Of a DNA stretch of 34,414 nucleotides, positions 16,130-24,811 are shown one piece after another (within the stretch, counting starts at the first letter, position 1; each line of letters opens with the position of its first letter). Source of the stretch: Clostridia bacterium (GTDB taxonomy: Bacteria > Bacillota > Clostridia > Christensenellales > CAG-1252). The stretch lies in NCBI GenBank assembly GCA_024685775.1, contig JAIKVL010000013.1, forward strand, positions 1 to 34,414, in the 5' to 3' direction. Made by a program: the position numbers and the translations under genes. The notes under the pieces were generated by a model. That model saw nothing but the letters and a program-made list of their open reading frames with translations, was not told where the DNA came from and did not search any database.

Positions 16130-16917
16130 TTTTCTCGCGCGCGTGCAATACTTTCCCCGTAAATTCCGCCGTTGACGAAAACGTTTTCGAGCGCCTCGCC
16201 GAATAAGGTCTGATAATCCTTTTTCCCAAACGCCGCGTTGCAAGCGAAAACCAAGAGCGCTTTGGGAAGAGTGAACGCGTCGCACGATAATTCGATTTTA
16301 TCGGAATATGCGGATATTTCCGAGTTTTTAACGGAAAACGGAACGGACAGAACGAACGTCGCGGAAGGAGGCAGGAAAGAAATCCCGTACGCCTTCGAAA
16401 GATCCGAAAAAGAAAGCGTAACGACCGCGCGGACGGACAAAACGCCGCCCTCGTTTCGAAAGGAAAGATCTTCCAAAAGCCCGCGGATCGGGACCGACGA
16501 AGTCCGCGACGAAACGATTTTCGAGAAAACGAAAGCGAGTTCGTCATCCGAAAGCGGCTCCGAAAGCGGCGTCATTCGATCGCGAAACGCAAAGCTTTTA
16601 TAATCGAAATCGCCGCCCGAAAGCATCCGTCCCGCAAGCTTTTCTTCCGTCTTTCTTTCGAATTCTTTCGAGAAAGGTTCGCGAAAATCTCGGATATAGA
16701 TCCCCCCGTTTTGCAGGACGGACTCCGCCCTTTCCTCTTGCGCGTCGCGCTCTGCGACCGCTTCCCTATCCGCTTCTTCGGTTCGATCGGGTCGATCGGT
16801 TCGATTCGAGACCGGGAACGACCTCTCCCATTCCGCTACGACGGACGGAGAAACCGTCACGGTCAAAGCAACGATCCCCGCCGCAACCAACGATAAAAAC
16901 GCCAACAAAAACTTCAC
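16126..16917 (-). CDS. Secreted or membrane-anchored protein of unknown family
   Basis: I do not recognise this family. The 263-residue protein starts with a hydrophobic segment (residues 3-28) that could be a signal peptide or anchor. A charged, Arg/Glu-rich stretch follows (about 38-68, probably helical or coiled), then a domain of alternating beta strands and helices (about 95-255) ending with VFVNGGIYGESI. An earlier NGGIYI echoes that end. The start is GTG at 16917, preceded by GGGGG at a good distance. It overlaps the hydrolase stop (GTGA). The giant surface protein begins 39 bases after its end, so the two may be cotranscribed and act together; that is inference. Confidence 0.55.
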   Translation of the reverse strand: MKFLLAFLSLVAAGIVALTVTVSPSVVAEWERSFPVSNRTDRPDRTEEADREAVAERDAQEERAESVLQNGGIYIRDFREPFSKEFERKTEEKLAGRMLSGGDFDYKSFAFRDRMTPLSEPLSDDELAFVFSKIVSSRTSSVPIRGLLEDLSFRNEGGVLSVRAVVTLSFSDLSKAYGISFLPPSATFVLSVPFSVKNSEISAYSDKIELSCDAFTLPKALLVFACNAAFGKKDYQTLFGEALENVFVNGGIYGESIARAREK

Positions 16918-17831
16918 GATCGAACCCCCTTTTCCGAGCTTTCCGCGCGCGCGGATCTTTCATACAAAAAGCAGACGAGCGCGTCGAAGACGATCTTTCG
17001 CGCTTCCTCTCCTTCCGCGGTCGGCAAAAGCGGATAATCGTGGGGTTGGTCTTTCCCTTCGTAATACTCCACGCGAATATTCCGCTTTTTTCCGACGACC
17101 TCGTAAAAAGATCGTATACTCGGCAAAAAAATCTCGTTTTCTCCGCAAAAAAGAAGGATCTCTTTCCCCTCGAAGTTCCCTGCGGCGGGACTGATCTTCG
17201 GGCTGTCCAAGGGAAGATCGAACGCCCAAAGTTTCGCGACGTACCGCAATCGGTCGGCGGAAAGAAAAACGTCTTTCTTCTGCTCTTCCGCGCCGACGCC
17301 CCTCAGCTCCGCGTCGAGCCATGGCGAAATCGCGACGATCTTATCCGCTTCCGGCTTTTCCTCGGAAAGGATCAAACAGAGCGACGCGCCGCTGCTATCC
17401 CCCACGAGACAAACTTTGCCTTGCTTTTGCAAAAAACGATAAAAGTTATTGAGGACCGCTTCGCAGGAAACGGCGGTACAAATCGGGAGTTTCGGATAAA
17501 TCGGGAAAAACACTCTCGCGTGGACGTTCTTCGCGATCGCCGCGGCGAAGGTTTCGTGCGCTCTTTTATGCGCGTTCGTATAACCGCTTCCGTGTAAATA
17601 CAAAACCGCCGCCGAACAATCGACTTGCTTCGGAACGAACGTATAATAGACCATTCCGCAATACACGTTTTTCTCGACGAGGACGCCCGAGACCTTTCGC
17701 GGAATCTTCTCTCCCTTCTTATACGCGATCGCGTTTTTTCGGAGTTTTTTATAGAAGGCTCGCGGCTTTTGCGGCTTGGAAACGCCCGCGATCCGAAACA
17801 AGAATTCGATGGTTTTGCTCTTTGCGCTCAT
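16914..17831 (-). CDS. Alpha/beta hydrolase, HSL/esterase-like
   Basis: A 305-residue protein probably acting on a small ester or acyl substrate. The oxyanion-loop region is HGSGY (80-84, variant of HGGG). The nucleophile elbow is GDSSG (144-148, Ser146). The third-strand acid position reads GENEIFLPS, so the usual Asp is apparently Glu233. The catalytic His264 is in QPHDYPLLP. There is no signal peptide, so it is likely cytoplasmic. The ATG at 17831 has no Shine-Dalgarno; AATAAT lies six bases upstream, suggesting a leaderless mRNA like ung and coaX, but the -35 is weak. It overlaps the next gene (GTGA). The substrate is unknown. Confidence 0.75.
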   Translation of the reverse strand: MSAKSKTIEFLFRIAGVSKPQKPRAFYKKLRKNAIAYKKGEKIPRKVSGVLVEKNVYCGMVYYTFVPKQVDCSAAVLYLHGSGYTNAHKRAHETFAAAIAKNVHARVFFPIYPKLPICTAVSCEAVLNNFYRFLQKQGKVCLVGDSSGASLCLILSEEKPEADKIVAISPWLDAELRGVGAEEQKKDVFLSADRLRYVAKLWAFDLPLDSPKISPAAGNFEGKEILLFCGENEIFLPSIRSFYEVVGKKRNIRVEYYEGKDQPHDYPLLPTAEGEEARKIVFDALVCFLYERSARAESSEKGVRS

Positions 17832-17922
17832 ACGCGCATTATTGACCGAATTTACGATAAAAAAACGCTTTCGAAAGATTTCACGGCGAAAACCCGTCCG
17901 TTTTCAATCCGAACCCGTGCAT

Positions 17923-17956
17923 AAAAAAAGTCCGCTTCGGAATTTCCGAAGCGGAC
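17923..17956 (-). terminator. Rho-independent terminator of the transketolase operon
   Basis: Minus strand: 11-bp perfect stem GTCCGCTTCGG/CCGAAGCGGAC, five-base loop, then seven T residues, 15 bases after the C-subunit stop. Confidence 0.95.
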
Positions 17957-17971
17957 GATTCGTTTGATTTC

Positions 17972-18934
17972 TTATTTTCCGAGAAGCGAAAGAACGTTCT
18001 TTTCGATCCCCGCCGCGTCGATCTCGTAATGCGCGAGGATATCCTTTCTCGCGCCGATGATCGAAAACTCGTCGGGAACGCCGAGCCTCTTGAATTTCTT
18101 AATGCCGCCGTTCTCCGCGATAACTTCGGAGACCGCGCTTCCGAGACCGCCGATCACGTTATGATCTTCCGCGGTAACGATACCGCCCGTCTCTTTCATC
18201 GCTTTCAAGATCGCCTCTTTATCGATCGGCTTGATCGTGTGCATATTGATCACGCGGAGATCGACGCCCTTTTCTTTCAAAGAACGCGCCGCAACGAGCG
18301 CCTCGTGAACCATACTGCCGCAAGCGATGACGGTGAAATCCGCGCCGTCTTTCATAAGGACGGATTTTCCGATCTCGAATCCGTATGAATCGGTGTTATA
18401 GACGTCGTAATCCGTGCCGCGGTTGATTCTGATATACATCGGACCGAATTTTTCATAGACCGCTTTGGTCGCGAGTTGGGTCTCGATATAGTCCGCGGGG
18501 CAGATGATCGTCAAATTCGCCATACCGCGAAGCGCGGCGATATCGTCCAAAGCGTGGTGCGTGCTGCCCGCTTGGGAGAAAGACGTCCCGCCGTGGGATC
18601 CGAGCATCTTAACGTTCAGGTTCTGATAGCAAATATCGGTATGGACCTGATCGAGATCGCGCAGGGAAAGGAAGACGGAGAAAGTAGCCGCGAACGGGGT
18701 CAAACCGCCGAGAGCGAGACCCGCCGCCATACTCACCATATTTTGCTCCGCGATACCGACGTCGAAGACGCGCTCGGGATATTTCTTTTGCATCAAGGTA
18801 ACTTTAACGGAACCGGCAAGGTCGGCGGAAAGCGCGACGACGTCCTTATGCTCGTCCGCGAGGGCGGTCAAAGCCTTTCCGAAGGCTTCGGTCGTGCTTC
18901 TTGCTTCCTCAGAGATGATTGCGAATTCTTTCAT
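17972..18934 (-). CDS. tktC: Transketolase, C-terminal subunit (split form)
   Basis: Carries the pyrimidine-binding and C-terminal domains of transketolase: about 320 residues, half of the usual single-chain length. GLALGGLTPFAATFSVFL, GGTSFSQAGSTHHALDDIAALR and IRINRGTDYDVYN are typical, and the final part has the transketolase_C fold (MKETGGIVTAEDHNVIGGLGSAVSEV). It pairs with the N-terminal subunit encoded directly upstream, whose stop codon abuts this ATG. Split transketolases are common in Clostridia and in archaea. The pair transfers two-carbon units between sugar phosphates in the non-oxidative pentose phosphate pathway using thiamine diphosphate. Confidence 0.95.
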   Translation of the reverse strand: MKEFAIISEEARSTTEAFGKALTALADEHKDVVALSADLAGSVKVTLMQKKYPERVFDVGIAEQNMVSMAAGLALGGLTPFAATFSVFLSLRDLDQVHTDICYQNLNVKMLGSHGGTSFSQAGSTHHALDDIAALRGMANLTIICPADYIETQLATKAVYEKFGPMYIRINRGTDYDVYNTDSYGFEIGKSVLMKDGADFTVIACGSMVHEALVAARSLKEKGVDLRVINMHTIKPIDKEAILKAMKETGGIVTAEDHNVIGGLGSAVSEVIAENGGIKKFKRLGVPDEFSIIGARKDILAHYEIDAAGIEKNVLSLLGK

Positions 18935-19807
18935 TTACTTGCCCTCCTTTTCCGCTCTTGCGATACGCTCTTTCTCATACGCGTCGAGATCGGCGAACGC
19001 TTCGGCAAGTTGCTCTTCGTTCAAAGTGCCGTAGTGCCATTTATAGTTATCGCGCATAAACCCGACGCCCTCTCCTTTGAAGGTGTTCAGGATAATACAG
19101 ACCGGTTTGTCGGTCTTATTCGCTTTCGCCTTTTCGAGAGCGGAGATGATCTCGGGGAAGGAATGCCCGTCGATCTCCATCACTTCGAAACCGAAGGCGC
19201 GCCATTTATCCGCAAAGGGTTCGAGGCGCATAACGTCCTCGGTGCGGCCGTCGATCATGCAGTTATTCCTATCCACGAGGGTAACGAGGTTGGTCATTTT
19301 GAAATGCGCCGCGCTCATCGCCGCTTCCCAGATGCTGCCCTCGTCGCACTCGCCGTCGCCGAGAAGGACGTAGGTAAAATAGTCTTTTTGATTTAAGCGA
19401 GCCGCCATCGCGAGACCGAGACCGATCGAAAGACCGTGACCCAAAGATCCGGTGGAAGCTTCGAGACCTTTGACCTTTCTTTTATCGAGGTGGACGCCGA
19501 ACGGGGAGCCCGTGTGGTTATAGGTCGAAAGAAGCGCTTCATCCATAATGCCGAGATCGGCGAGGATCGGAGCGGTGATAACGCCGGCGTGACCTTTGCT
19601 GATGATCAGCCTGTCGCGATCGGGCGAGAGATAATTCTCTTTGTTGAAATTCATAACGTGATAATAAAGCGCGACGAGCACATCCGCGCTACTGTACGCA
19701 CCGCCGATATGCGCGCCTTTCGCCCAAACGCAGACCTCCGCGGTCTTACGCCTGATGGCGGACGCTTTCTTTTCGAGTTGGATCCATTGTTCTTTGGTAA
19801 GTGACAT
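18935..19807 (-). CDS. tktN: Transketolase, N-terminal subunit (split form)
   Basis: A 290-residue protein that carries the thiamine-diphosphate pyrophosphate-binding domain. GHAGVITAPILADLG and the signature TGSLGHGLSIGLGLAMA are present. GDGECDEGSIWEAAMSAAHFK plus LVDRNNCMIDG form the Mg/ThDP motif (GDG...N). The ATG at 19807 follows GGAGGG at eight bases. It is the first gene of a two-gene operon with tktC and has its own promoter, whose -10 box lies inside the 3' end of the upstream gene. It is unlikely to be DXS, because the chain is split and the active-site residues are transketolase-like. Confidence 0.95.
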   Translation of the reverse strand: MSLTKEQWIQLEKKASAIRRKTAEVCVWAKGAHIGGAYSSADVLVALYYHVMNFNKENYLSPDRDRLIISKGHAGVITAPILADLGIMDEALLSTYNHTGSPFGVHLDKRKVKGLEASTGSLGHGLSIGLGLAMAARLNQKDYFTYVLLGDGECDEGSIWEAAMSAAHFKMTNLVTLVDRNNCMIDGRTEDVMRLEPFADKWRAFGFEVMEIDGHSFPEIISALEKAKANKTDKPVCIILNTFKGEGVGFMRDNYKWHYGTLNEEQLAEAFADLDAYEKERIARAEKEGK

Positions 19808-19823
19808 CGTAAAGCCCTCCTTC

Positions 19824-21737
19824 CTAAATTATAAGCGAACGACGCATAAATAGCAAGTTAAAGTGATACAAAATCAGGTCTTCTCCGAAGGAAATTTCCT
19901 CGTAAGCGGACGGCGCGACGTCGTTTACGGTTTTCGGCAAACTGCGCCCTCTCGACGCGCTTCCGTCTTCCTTAAAAAGAGTCAGACACGCCTTGACGAT
20001 CTTCTTCGCGATCAGGAAATATTTATCCTTTTTCGCGGCGATCGCATAGCGGGCGAAAGCGAGCGCCACGAGCGAATTCGAATAGTACGGAGAATAATCG
20101 ACGGAGCGCCCCGTCGAGCGATTTTCACGATAAACGAGGGGGACGAAATCTTCCGCGTACGATAAAGAAGGCGCGGAAAAGGCTTTCAAGCGCGCAAGAT
20201 GATCTTCCGCGGGAACGAGATAATAGTCGTTTCCGCTCAAAAATACGGCGTCCGTCATCAGAGAAAGCGCGCCCGCGATGAGTTCGGGCGTATACGCCGC
20301 GCCCTTGAACAGCCCGTAACGGTTGCCGCTCGCGAGGACTTTATCCGCAAGCGTGACGACGGAAGTCTTCAACGCGGATGCGACCGCGTCCTTCCCTTCC
20401 TTCCGAAGCGCGTCGTAAACGGAGCAAACGTTCGTGGCGGTAAAAGAATCTCTGCCCTTGCGGTAATAATCCATCAGGATCGCCGCGCTCTCGATCAATC
20501 GGGAAACGTCCTTTTTATAGAGATACGCCTCGTATTGGATCGCCGCATACAAAGGATACTCGGCGAAATCTTTGAGATACTTGGATTTTTTCTTATCCGC
20601 TCTTTCCGAAAAATCACCGTCCGAAAAGACCTCTTTATCGTAAAAAGCGATCGAATCTTCCACGGCGGAAAGGATCTCTTCGGAAAATTTTTCGCCCGAA
20701 TTCAAGCTTGACAGCAAAAACAGCAGCGCCGACGCTCTCTCCCCCGCAAACGAAAACGGACTCGACGGTTTTTTCTTGAAAACCTGCTCCTTTCGAACGG
20801 GATCGAACGCGCAGAACGCACCCTTGAACGGACCCTCTTTAACGTATTGATTCTCCAACAGATAGCGCGCGCGCTTTTCCGTAAGATCGCGCGAAAGAAC
20901 GTAATAGGTCAACTCGAACAGTTCGTCGTGCGCGCGAACGCTCGCCTTTTTCTCGCCGCTCCCTTCAAGCGCGACGGAACATTCGCCGTCGTCAAACGGC
21001 AAACTCCCCTTTTCCGTAACGAGCGCCGTGCCTTCGGGCGCGCGAACGGTCAACGCTTCGCCTTCGAAACCGCATAGACCGTACGCCCGAATGTCGGGCG
21101 CGCCGAGCGCGAATTTTTTATCCTCGAAATCCCATCTGCCGTCCGCGATAAAGAGGGAGAACGCCGCCTCGTAGGTCTCGCCGGGTTCGAGCGAAAGCGC
21201 GGGGAAATTGAAAAGGATCTCTCCGCGATCGTCCTTTTTTACGCCGCGCTCCACCGAATAGGAAGGGACGCGCCCTTTCGTCATCAAAAGAGCGATCACC
21301 GGACCCGAGCCGGAATTGCGGACGGGGAAAACGTGCGCGAACGTACCGCCCACGCGGACGTGCGCATGCAAACGGCGTTTGACCGAAAGATCGGGTTCCG
21401 CGCCGCCGTCGTTAAAAGAAGCGAAAAAACCGATCTCGCCTTCTTCGAGAGAGATCTTCTTTTTGCCTTCGTTCTTAAAAACGTAAGAAAAAGCGATCGA
21501 GGCGTTCTTTTCCTCGACCGAGACTTTTGCGGTCATATCGTTGAAATACAAAAACTCCGCCTTAAAGACGCCGCCTTCGAATTCGCTTTTCAGCAAAAAA
21601 TTATTCCCGCTCGGAAGCGCGAAATTCTTCCCTTTAACGAAGCAAAAATCCGTCGGATCTCCCGTGATCGAAGCGCGCTCCACGCCGAAGGTCGTCTTAT
21701 TGAATTCGAGTTCTATCCCCGCACCTTTGAATTTCAT
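19824..21737 (-). CDS. Large soluble protein, possibly six-hairpin (alpha/alpha-toroid) glycosidase-like; function unknown
   Basis: A 637-residue protein without signal peptide or membrane helix, so probably cytoplasmic. The N-terminal ~270 residues are beta-rich with many aromatic and Gly positions. The C-terminal ~350 residues are helical with recurring hairpins and aromatic or acidic loop residues (DPVRKEQVF, AAIQYEAYLY, NRYGLFKGAAYTPELIAGALSLM, RSVDYSPYYSNSLVALAFARYA), a layout like six-hairpin glycosidases or lyases. Family assignment is only by pattern and no catalytic pair is proven. Its ATG overlaps the TAA of the transglutaminase-like gene (TAATG), so it is translationally coupled to a pilin operon, which is unexpected for a housekeeping enzyme. 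Confidence 0.5.
   Translation of the reverse strand: MKFKGAGIELEFNKTTFGVERASITGDPTDFCFVKGKNFALPSGNNFLLKSEFEGGVFKAEFLYFNDMTAKVSVEEKNASIAFSYVFKNEGKKKISLEEGEIGFFASFNDGGAEPDLSVKRRLHAHVRVGGTFAHVFPVRNSGSGPVIALLMTKGRVPSYSVERGVKKDDRGEILFNFPALSLEPGETYEAAFSLFIADGRWDFEDKKFALGAPDIRAYGLCGFEGEALTVRAPEGTALVTEKGSLPFDDGECSVALEGSGEKKASVRAHDELFELTYYVLSRDLTEKRARYLLENQYVKEGPFKGAFCAFDPVRKEQVFKKKPSSPFSFAGERASALLFLLSSLNSGEKFSEEILSAVEDSIAFYDKEVFSDGDFSERADKKKSKYLKDFAEYPLYAAIQYEAYLYKKDVSRLIESAAILMDYYRKGRDSFTATNVCSVYDALRKEGKDAVASALKTSVVTLADKVLASGNRYGLFKGAAYTPELIAGALSLMTDAVFLSGNDYYLVPAEDHLARLKAFSAPSLSYAEDFVPLVYRENRSTGRSVDYSPYYSNSLVALAFARYAIAAKKDKYFLIAKKIVKACLTLFKEDGSASRGRSLPKTVNDVAPSAYEEISFGEDLILYHFNLLFMRRSLII
19828..19856 (-). 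promoter_or_regulatory. Sigma-A promoter of tktN-tktC
   Basis: Minus strand: TTGCTA (19851-19856), 17-base spacer, TATAAT (19828-19833). It lies in the last codons of the upstream gene. Confidence 0.75.
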
Positions 21738-24073
21738 TACGACACCGTGTAGTACGCCAAGAAGGTGTCGCCTTCGCTGTAAACCAAAGTAACGGAGCGT
21801 TTCAAAATTTCCGTAAGCGCATCCAAAACCTTTTTGGAAGTGATCGAATATTCATCGGAAGCAAGGAATTCCATATAGCGGCTTCCGCCGTCCGTGTAGT
21901 ACTTAACGGCGGCGAGCAGATCGACGGAATTTTCGATATAAAGGCTGTGATTCTTTTTCGTTTCGACGCCTTTGAAGTACTCGACGTCCGAACTCGCGAC
22001 GTTTTGGACGCCGTACGCCGCGCGGATCGTCTCGGCGTGACTTTCGTAAAACTTCGACTCGTCCACCATAAAGTAGCGGTGTGAGACGAACTTAACGACG
22101 TCGGGCTCTTCTCCCGCTTTTCCGCGATTGCGATCGACTTTGTAATTGCCCCAAGTCGCGTCCACGGCGTACCACTTGCCGCCTACCTTGACCTTGTTCC
22201 AAGCGTGCGCGACGGGCGAACCGCCGTTCGTCGCGTAGCCGGTGACCTGATAGCATTCGATCCCTTCGATCCGAGAAAGGAGCATAAACGCGTAGGAAAT
22301 CCCTTCGCAGACCGCCGCTCCGTCATTAAAGACGCCCTCTGCGGAGAATGCGGACAAACGCTGCATATACCCTTCTTTCAAGCGTGAAGTAAGCTCTCTG
22401 ACCGTCGTGATGGATTCGTCGTCCGTGATCTCCTTGATCGCCGCTTTCATTTGAAGAGAAAACTCGTTCGAGGCTTTCGCGCTCTCCTGCGACAGGAAAT
22501 GCTTCGCGTCGGTCAACGAATCGTACTGCGGGAGCGCTCCGACCACGGAATACAGGTTCAAGACCGAATTATCGTATTTGATCTCACCCGCGAGATAATC
22601 GTAGAAAACGTGTAACTTCTCGATCTCGGACATCGAATCGGAAACGTAGTTCTTGCAGAAATTTCTCGCTTTGTTATAAAGAGCGAGCGTTTCTCCTTCC
22701 GCGACCGGGCAATAGCCCGCTTCCACCGCGGCAAAAAGCTCTTTTACGTTGCGAACGGTAACGGGCGCTTTCGCGTCGATCGGGAGCGACGCGGCGTAAT
22801 CGCGCTCTCCGAGCATCTCGTAATGCGAAGTAAAAGAAGGAGATTCGAACTGATCGGCGTTCTCATAATAGGATTTAAGATCGTTGCCCGCGCCGTTCTG
22901 CTCGACCTTAAAAGTCACGACGTTCGAATCCGAAGTGCCTTGAAGCCCGATCTGACATCCCCACGGGATCGTTAATTTACTCTGAATGCAAGACAAAAAC
23001 GCATTTGCGTCCTCGTTCAAAAGCGTACGGACTTCGGCGGAGATCCCGGCTTCCGTATTGACGGTGACGCCGCCGTAGATCATGTATTGATAAAGATGAA
23101 CGAGTTCCGACACGTCTTCGATATACTTATCCGCCGTCTTTCCCATAAACGAATAGGTATTCGTCAGATACCCGCCGCTGACGACCGCACTTGCGGGAGA
23201 AGGCTTTTCGGCATTCGTCGTTCCGCCCGTGCATTTGACCCAAGCGGTGTGTTTGTTGCATTTATCGCCGGGCTCGGTGACTCTGAAAATCCTTTCGCCG
23301 GCTGCCAACGTGCGCTTTTCTTTATCGTAAGCGACCGTGTGACTTCCTCCGCAATCGCAGGTAAAGGTGACGCACACGTTCGGATATTCGAGATCGTAAT
23401 CGATCTTTACGTTTTGCGCTTTCGCCGCCGAATTCGCGATCCTGAGATCGAAATAATCGTAGAAGACGTCGTAACCGTCCGTTACGGCGTAGCAAAGCTC
23501 ATAAAGTCCCGAAGGAAGTTCGGAAAGGTATTCGCCGTCCACCGCGATCGCGCTCGAACCGAAAAGATCGGTCCTTTTCGCAATTGTGTCGCTCGTGAGT
23601 CCCGCGCCGAAAAGCGCGTAATAATTCATATTTTCATGCGTCGCGGAAATCAGAAAATCTTCTTGGCTCGCCTTATCGTAGACGAGATCGGACGTAAACG
23701 TAACGATCCCCGTATGCTCGGGCGCGCCCTGCTCTCCTTGGTTATGGTTCGCGGTTTGTTCTTCTCCGGGATCGGTAGTCTCTTCTCCCCCTTGATTCGG
23801 TTTTTCCGTAGTCTCTTCGCCGCCGTCGTCGGGCTTTTGATCCTCGTTTCCCGGCTGATCCTGCTCTTGATTCTCTTTTTCGGGATCTTGCGTTTCCGTG
23901 TTCTCATTCGTTTCGTTCTGCGAAGAAAGCGTTCGTTCCGCGCCGCTCTCGAAAAGACTCGTTACGGCATCCGTAAACAAACTGCACGCCGCCATGGTAA
24001 AAGCAAGCATCGCGGCGAGCACAAGCCCCACCGCGATAAAAGCGATCTTTTGATTCAACGTTTTTTTCTTCAT
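21737..24073 (-). CDS. Transglutaminase-like lipoprotein
   Basis: A 778-residue exported protein. The start at 24073 follows GGAG at six bases. The first ~30 residues are a lipoprotein-type signal (hydrophobic run, then TMAAC with the probable lipidated Cys). An acidic, Gln/Glu/Gly/Thr-rich linker of about 60 residues follows, likely spanning the wall. A beta-rich region then leads to a transglutaminase-like core: Cys589 in AAVCEGISYAF, His623 in VAHAWNKV, Asp638 in AVDATWG, the full catalytic triad order. It could cross-link or cleave surface proteins or peptidoglycan peptides. It is 27 bases after a prepilin and overlaps the next gene by one base. Confidence 0.85.
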   Translation of the reverse strand: MKKKTLNQKIAFIAVGLVLAAMLAFTMAACSLFTDAVTSLFESGAERTLSSQNETNENTETQDPEKENQEQDQPGNEDQKPDDGGEETTEKPNQGGEETTDPGEEQTANHNQGEQGAPEHTGIVTFTSDLVYDKASQEDFLISATHENMNYYALFGAGLTSDTIAKRTDLFGSSAIAVDGEYLSELPSGLYELCYAVTDGYDVFYDYFDLRIANSAAKAQNVKIDYDLEYPNVCVTFTCDCGGSHTVAYDKEKRTLAAGERIFRVTEPGDKCNKHTAWVKCTGGTTNAEKPSPASAVVSGGYLTNTYSFMGKTADKYIEDVSELVHLYQYMIYGGVTVNTEAGISAEVRTLLNEDANAFLSCIQSKLTIPWGCQIGLQGTSDSNVVTFKVEQNGAGNDLKSYYENADQFESPSFTSHYEMLGERDYAASLPIDAKAPVTVRNVKELFAAVEAGYCPVAEGETLALYNKARNFCKNYVSDSMSEIEKLHVFYDYLAGEIKYDNSVLNLYSVVGALPQYDSLTDAKHFLSQESAKASNEFSLQMKAAIKEITDDESITTVRELTSRLKEGYMQRLSAFSAEGVFNDGAAVCEGISYAFMLLSRIEGIECYQVTGYATNGGSPVAHAWNKVKVGGKWYAVDATWGNYKVDRNRGKAGEEPDVVKFVSHRYFMVDESKFYESHAETIRAAYGVQNVASSDVEYFKGVETKKNHSLYIENSVDLLAAVKYYTDGGSRYMEFLASDEYSITSKKVLDALTEILKRSVTLVYSEGDTFLAYYTVS

Positions 24074-24100
24074 AGATTTCTCCGAAAACAAAAAATTGAA

Positions 24101-24730
24101 TTATTCATCTGGTCTACCTGATCTGGTATACCTGTGGAAAATCTGATCTTTATATATCAAATAAGAAATCATTTCGTCTTTCGAACGAACATAATACCAA
24201 ATAATTCCGAGCTCATAAACACCCCCGTCCTTCCTGTGGATCAAGACGATCATAAGATCCTTGTTCCCGCCGAAAGAACTCGGTTCGTAATACGCTTTCG
24301 CGCTACTCAGCGGATTCGCCGTTCCCGTGTCGTTATAATCATACACGACGACGTTTTTTCCGTTTTGTTTAACGGTTCGCCCGGTATCGTAGACGTAATA
24401 CTCAAAGCTCGTATCGAAATTCATTTTGTTCAAAACGATGTTGAGTTCCGTCGAGAGCGCGATATTGTGATTAACAATCGTAACGCCGTCCGTATCGGTT
24501 ACCGGATACGAAAATTCGCCGAGGTTCAAAAGGTCGACGTAATTTTGGACGTTCGTCTTTGCTTGCATCAAATAGGAATCGTACTTCTTTCTTTCCGCAC
24601 GCGTCATCGTCCCTTGGAGATTGGGGATGGCAATAGCGGCGCCGATCGCCATCAGCGCCATTACGGCAATAAGCTCCACGAGCGTAAAACCCTTTATGAA
24701 TTTTTTAAAAATACCGCGCAACTTTTTCAT
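24101..24730 (-). CDS. Type IV prepilin-like protein
   Basis: A 209-residue protein with the type III (prepilin) signal. A basic leader (residues 1-13) ends in KG, the cut follows Gly14, and the mature part begins with Phe15, Glu19 (+5) and a hydrophobic helix LVELIAVMALMAIGAAIAIPNL. The globular part is Tyr-rich with Asp/Asn-rich loops and no obvious Cys. It is probably a major or minor pilin. It opens a three-gene operon and starts at a leaderless-type ATG with no Shine-Dalgarno. Confidence 0.9.
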   Translation of the reverse strand: MKKLRGIFKKFIKGFTLVELIAVMALMAIGAAIAIPNLQGTMTRAERKKYDSYLMQAKTNVQNYVDLLNLGEFSYPVTDTDGVTIVNHNIALSTELNIVLNKMNFDTSFEYYVYDTGRTVKQNGKNVVVYDYNDTGTANPLSSAKAYYEPSSFGGNKDLMIVLIHRKDGGVYELGIIWYYVRSKDEMISYLIYKDQIFHRYTRSGRPDE

Positions 24731-24736
24731 ATCTAT

Positions 24737-24766
24737 ATAATATCATTAAATTATATTAGTTGTCAA
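24737..24766 (-). promoter_or_regulatory. Promoter giving a leaderless prepilin operon transcript
   Basis: Minus strand: TTGACA (24761-24766), 18-base spacer, TATTAT (24737-24742), then six bases and the ATG. The predicted start is the A of that ATG. Confidence 0.85.
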
Positions 24767-24775
24767 TACGCTATA

Positions 24776-24804
24776 TTGACAGCGGCGGGCAAGCGTGATA
24801 AAAT
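24776..24804 (+). promoter_or_regulatory. Promoter of the divergent prepilin gene, near-leaderless
   Basis: TTGACA (24776-24781), 17-base spacer, TAAAAT (24799-24804), then seven bases and the ATG at 24812. The predicted start is base 24811. Its -35 is only ten bases from the opposing -35. Confidence 0.85.
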
Positions 24805-24811
24805 AAAATCA

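Noticed and set aside
24134..24811. N-terminal extension of the plus-strand prepilin across the divergent pilin gene
   Set aside because: It runs antisense to a real gene. The prepilin leader, the promoter and the leaderless ATG at 24812 all mark the true start.
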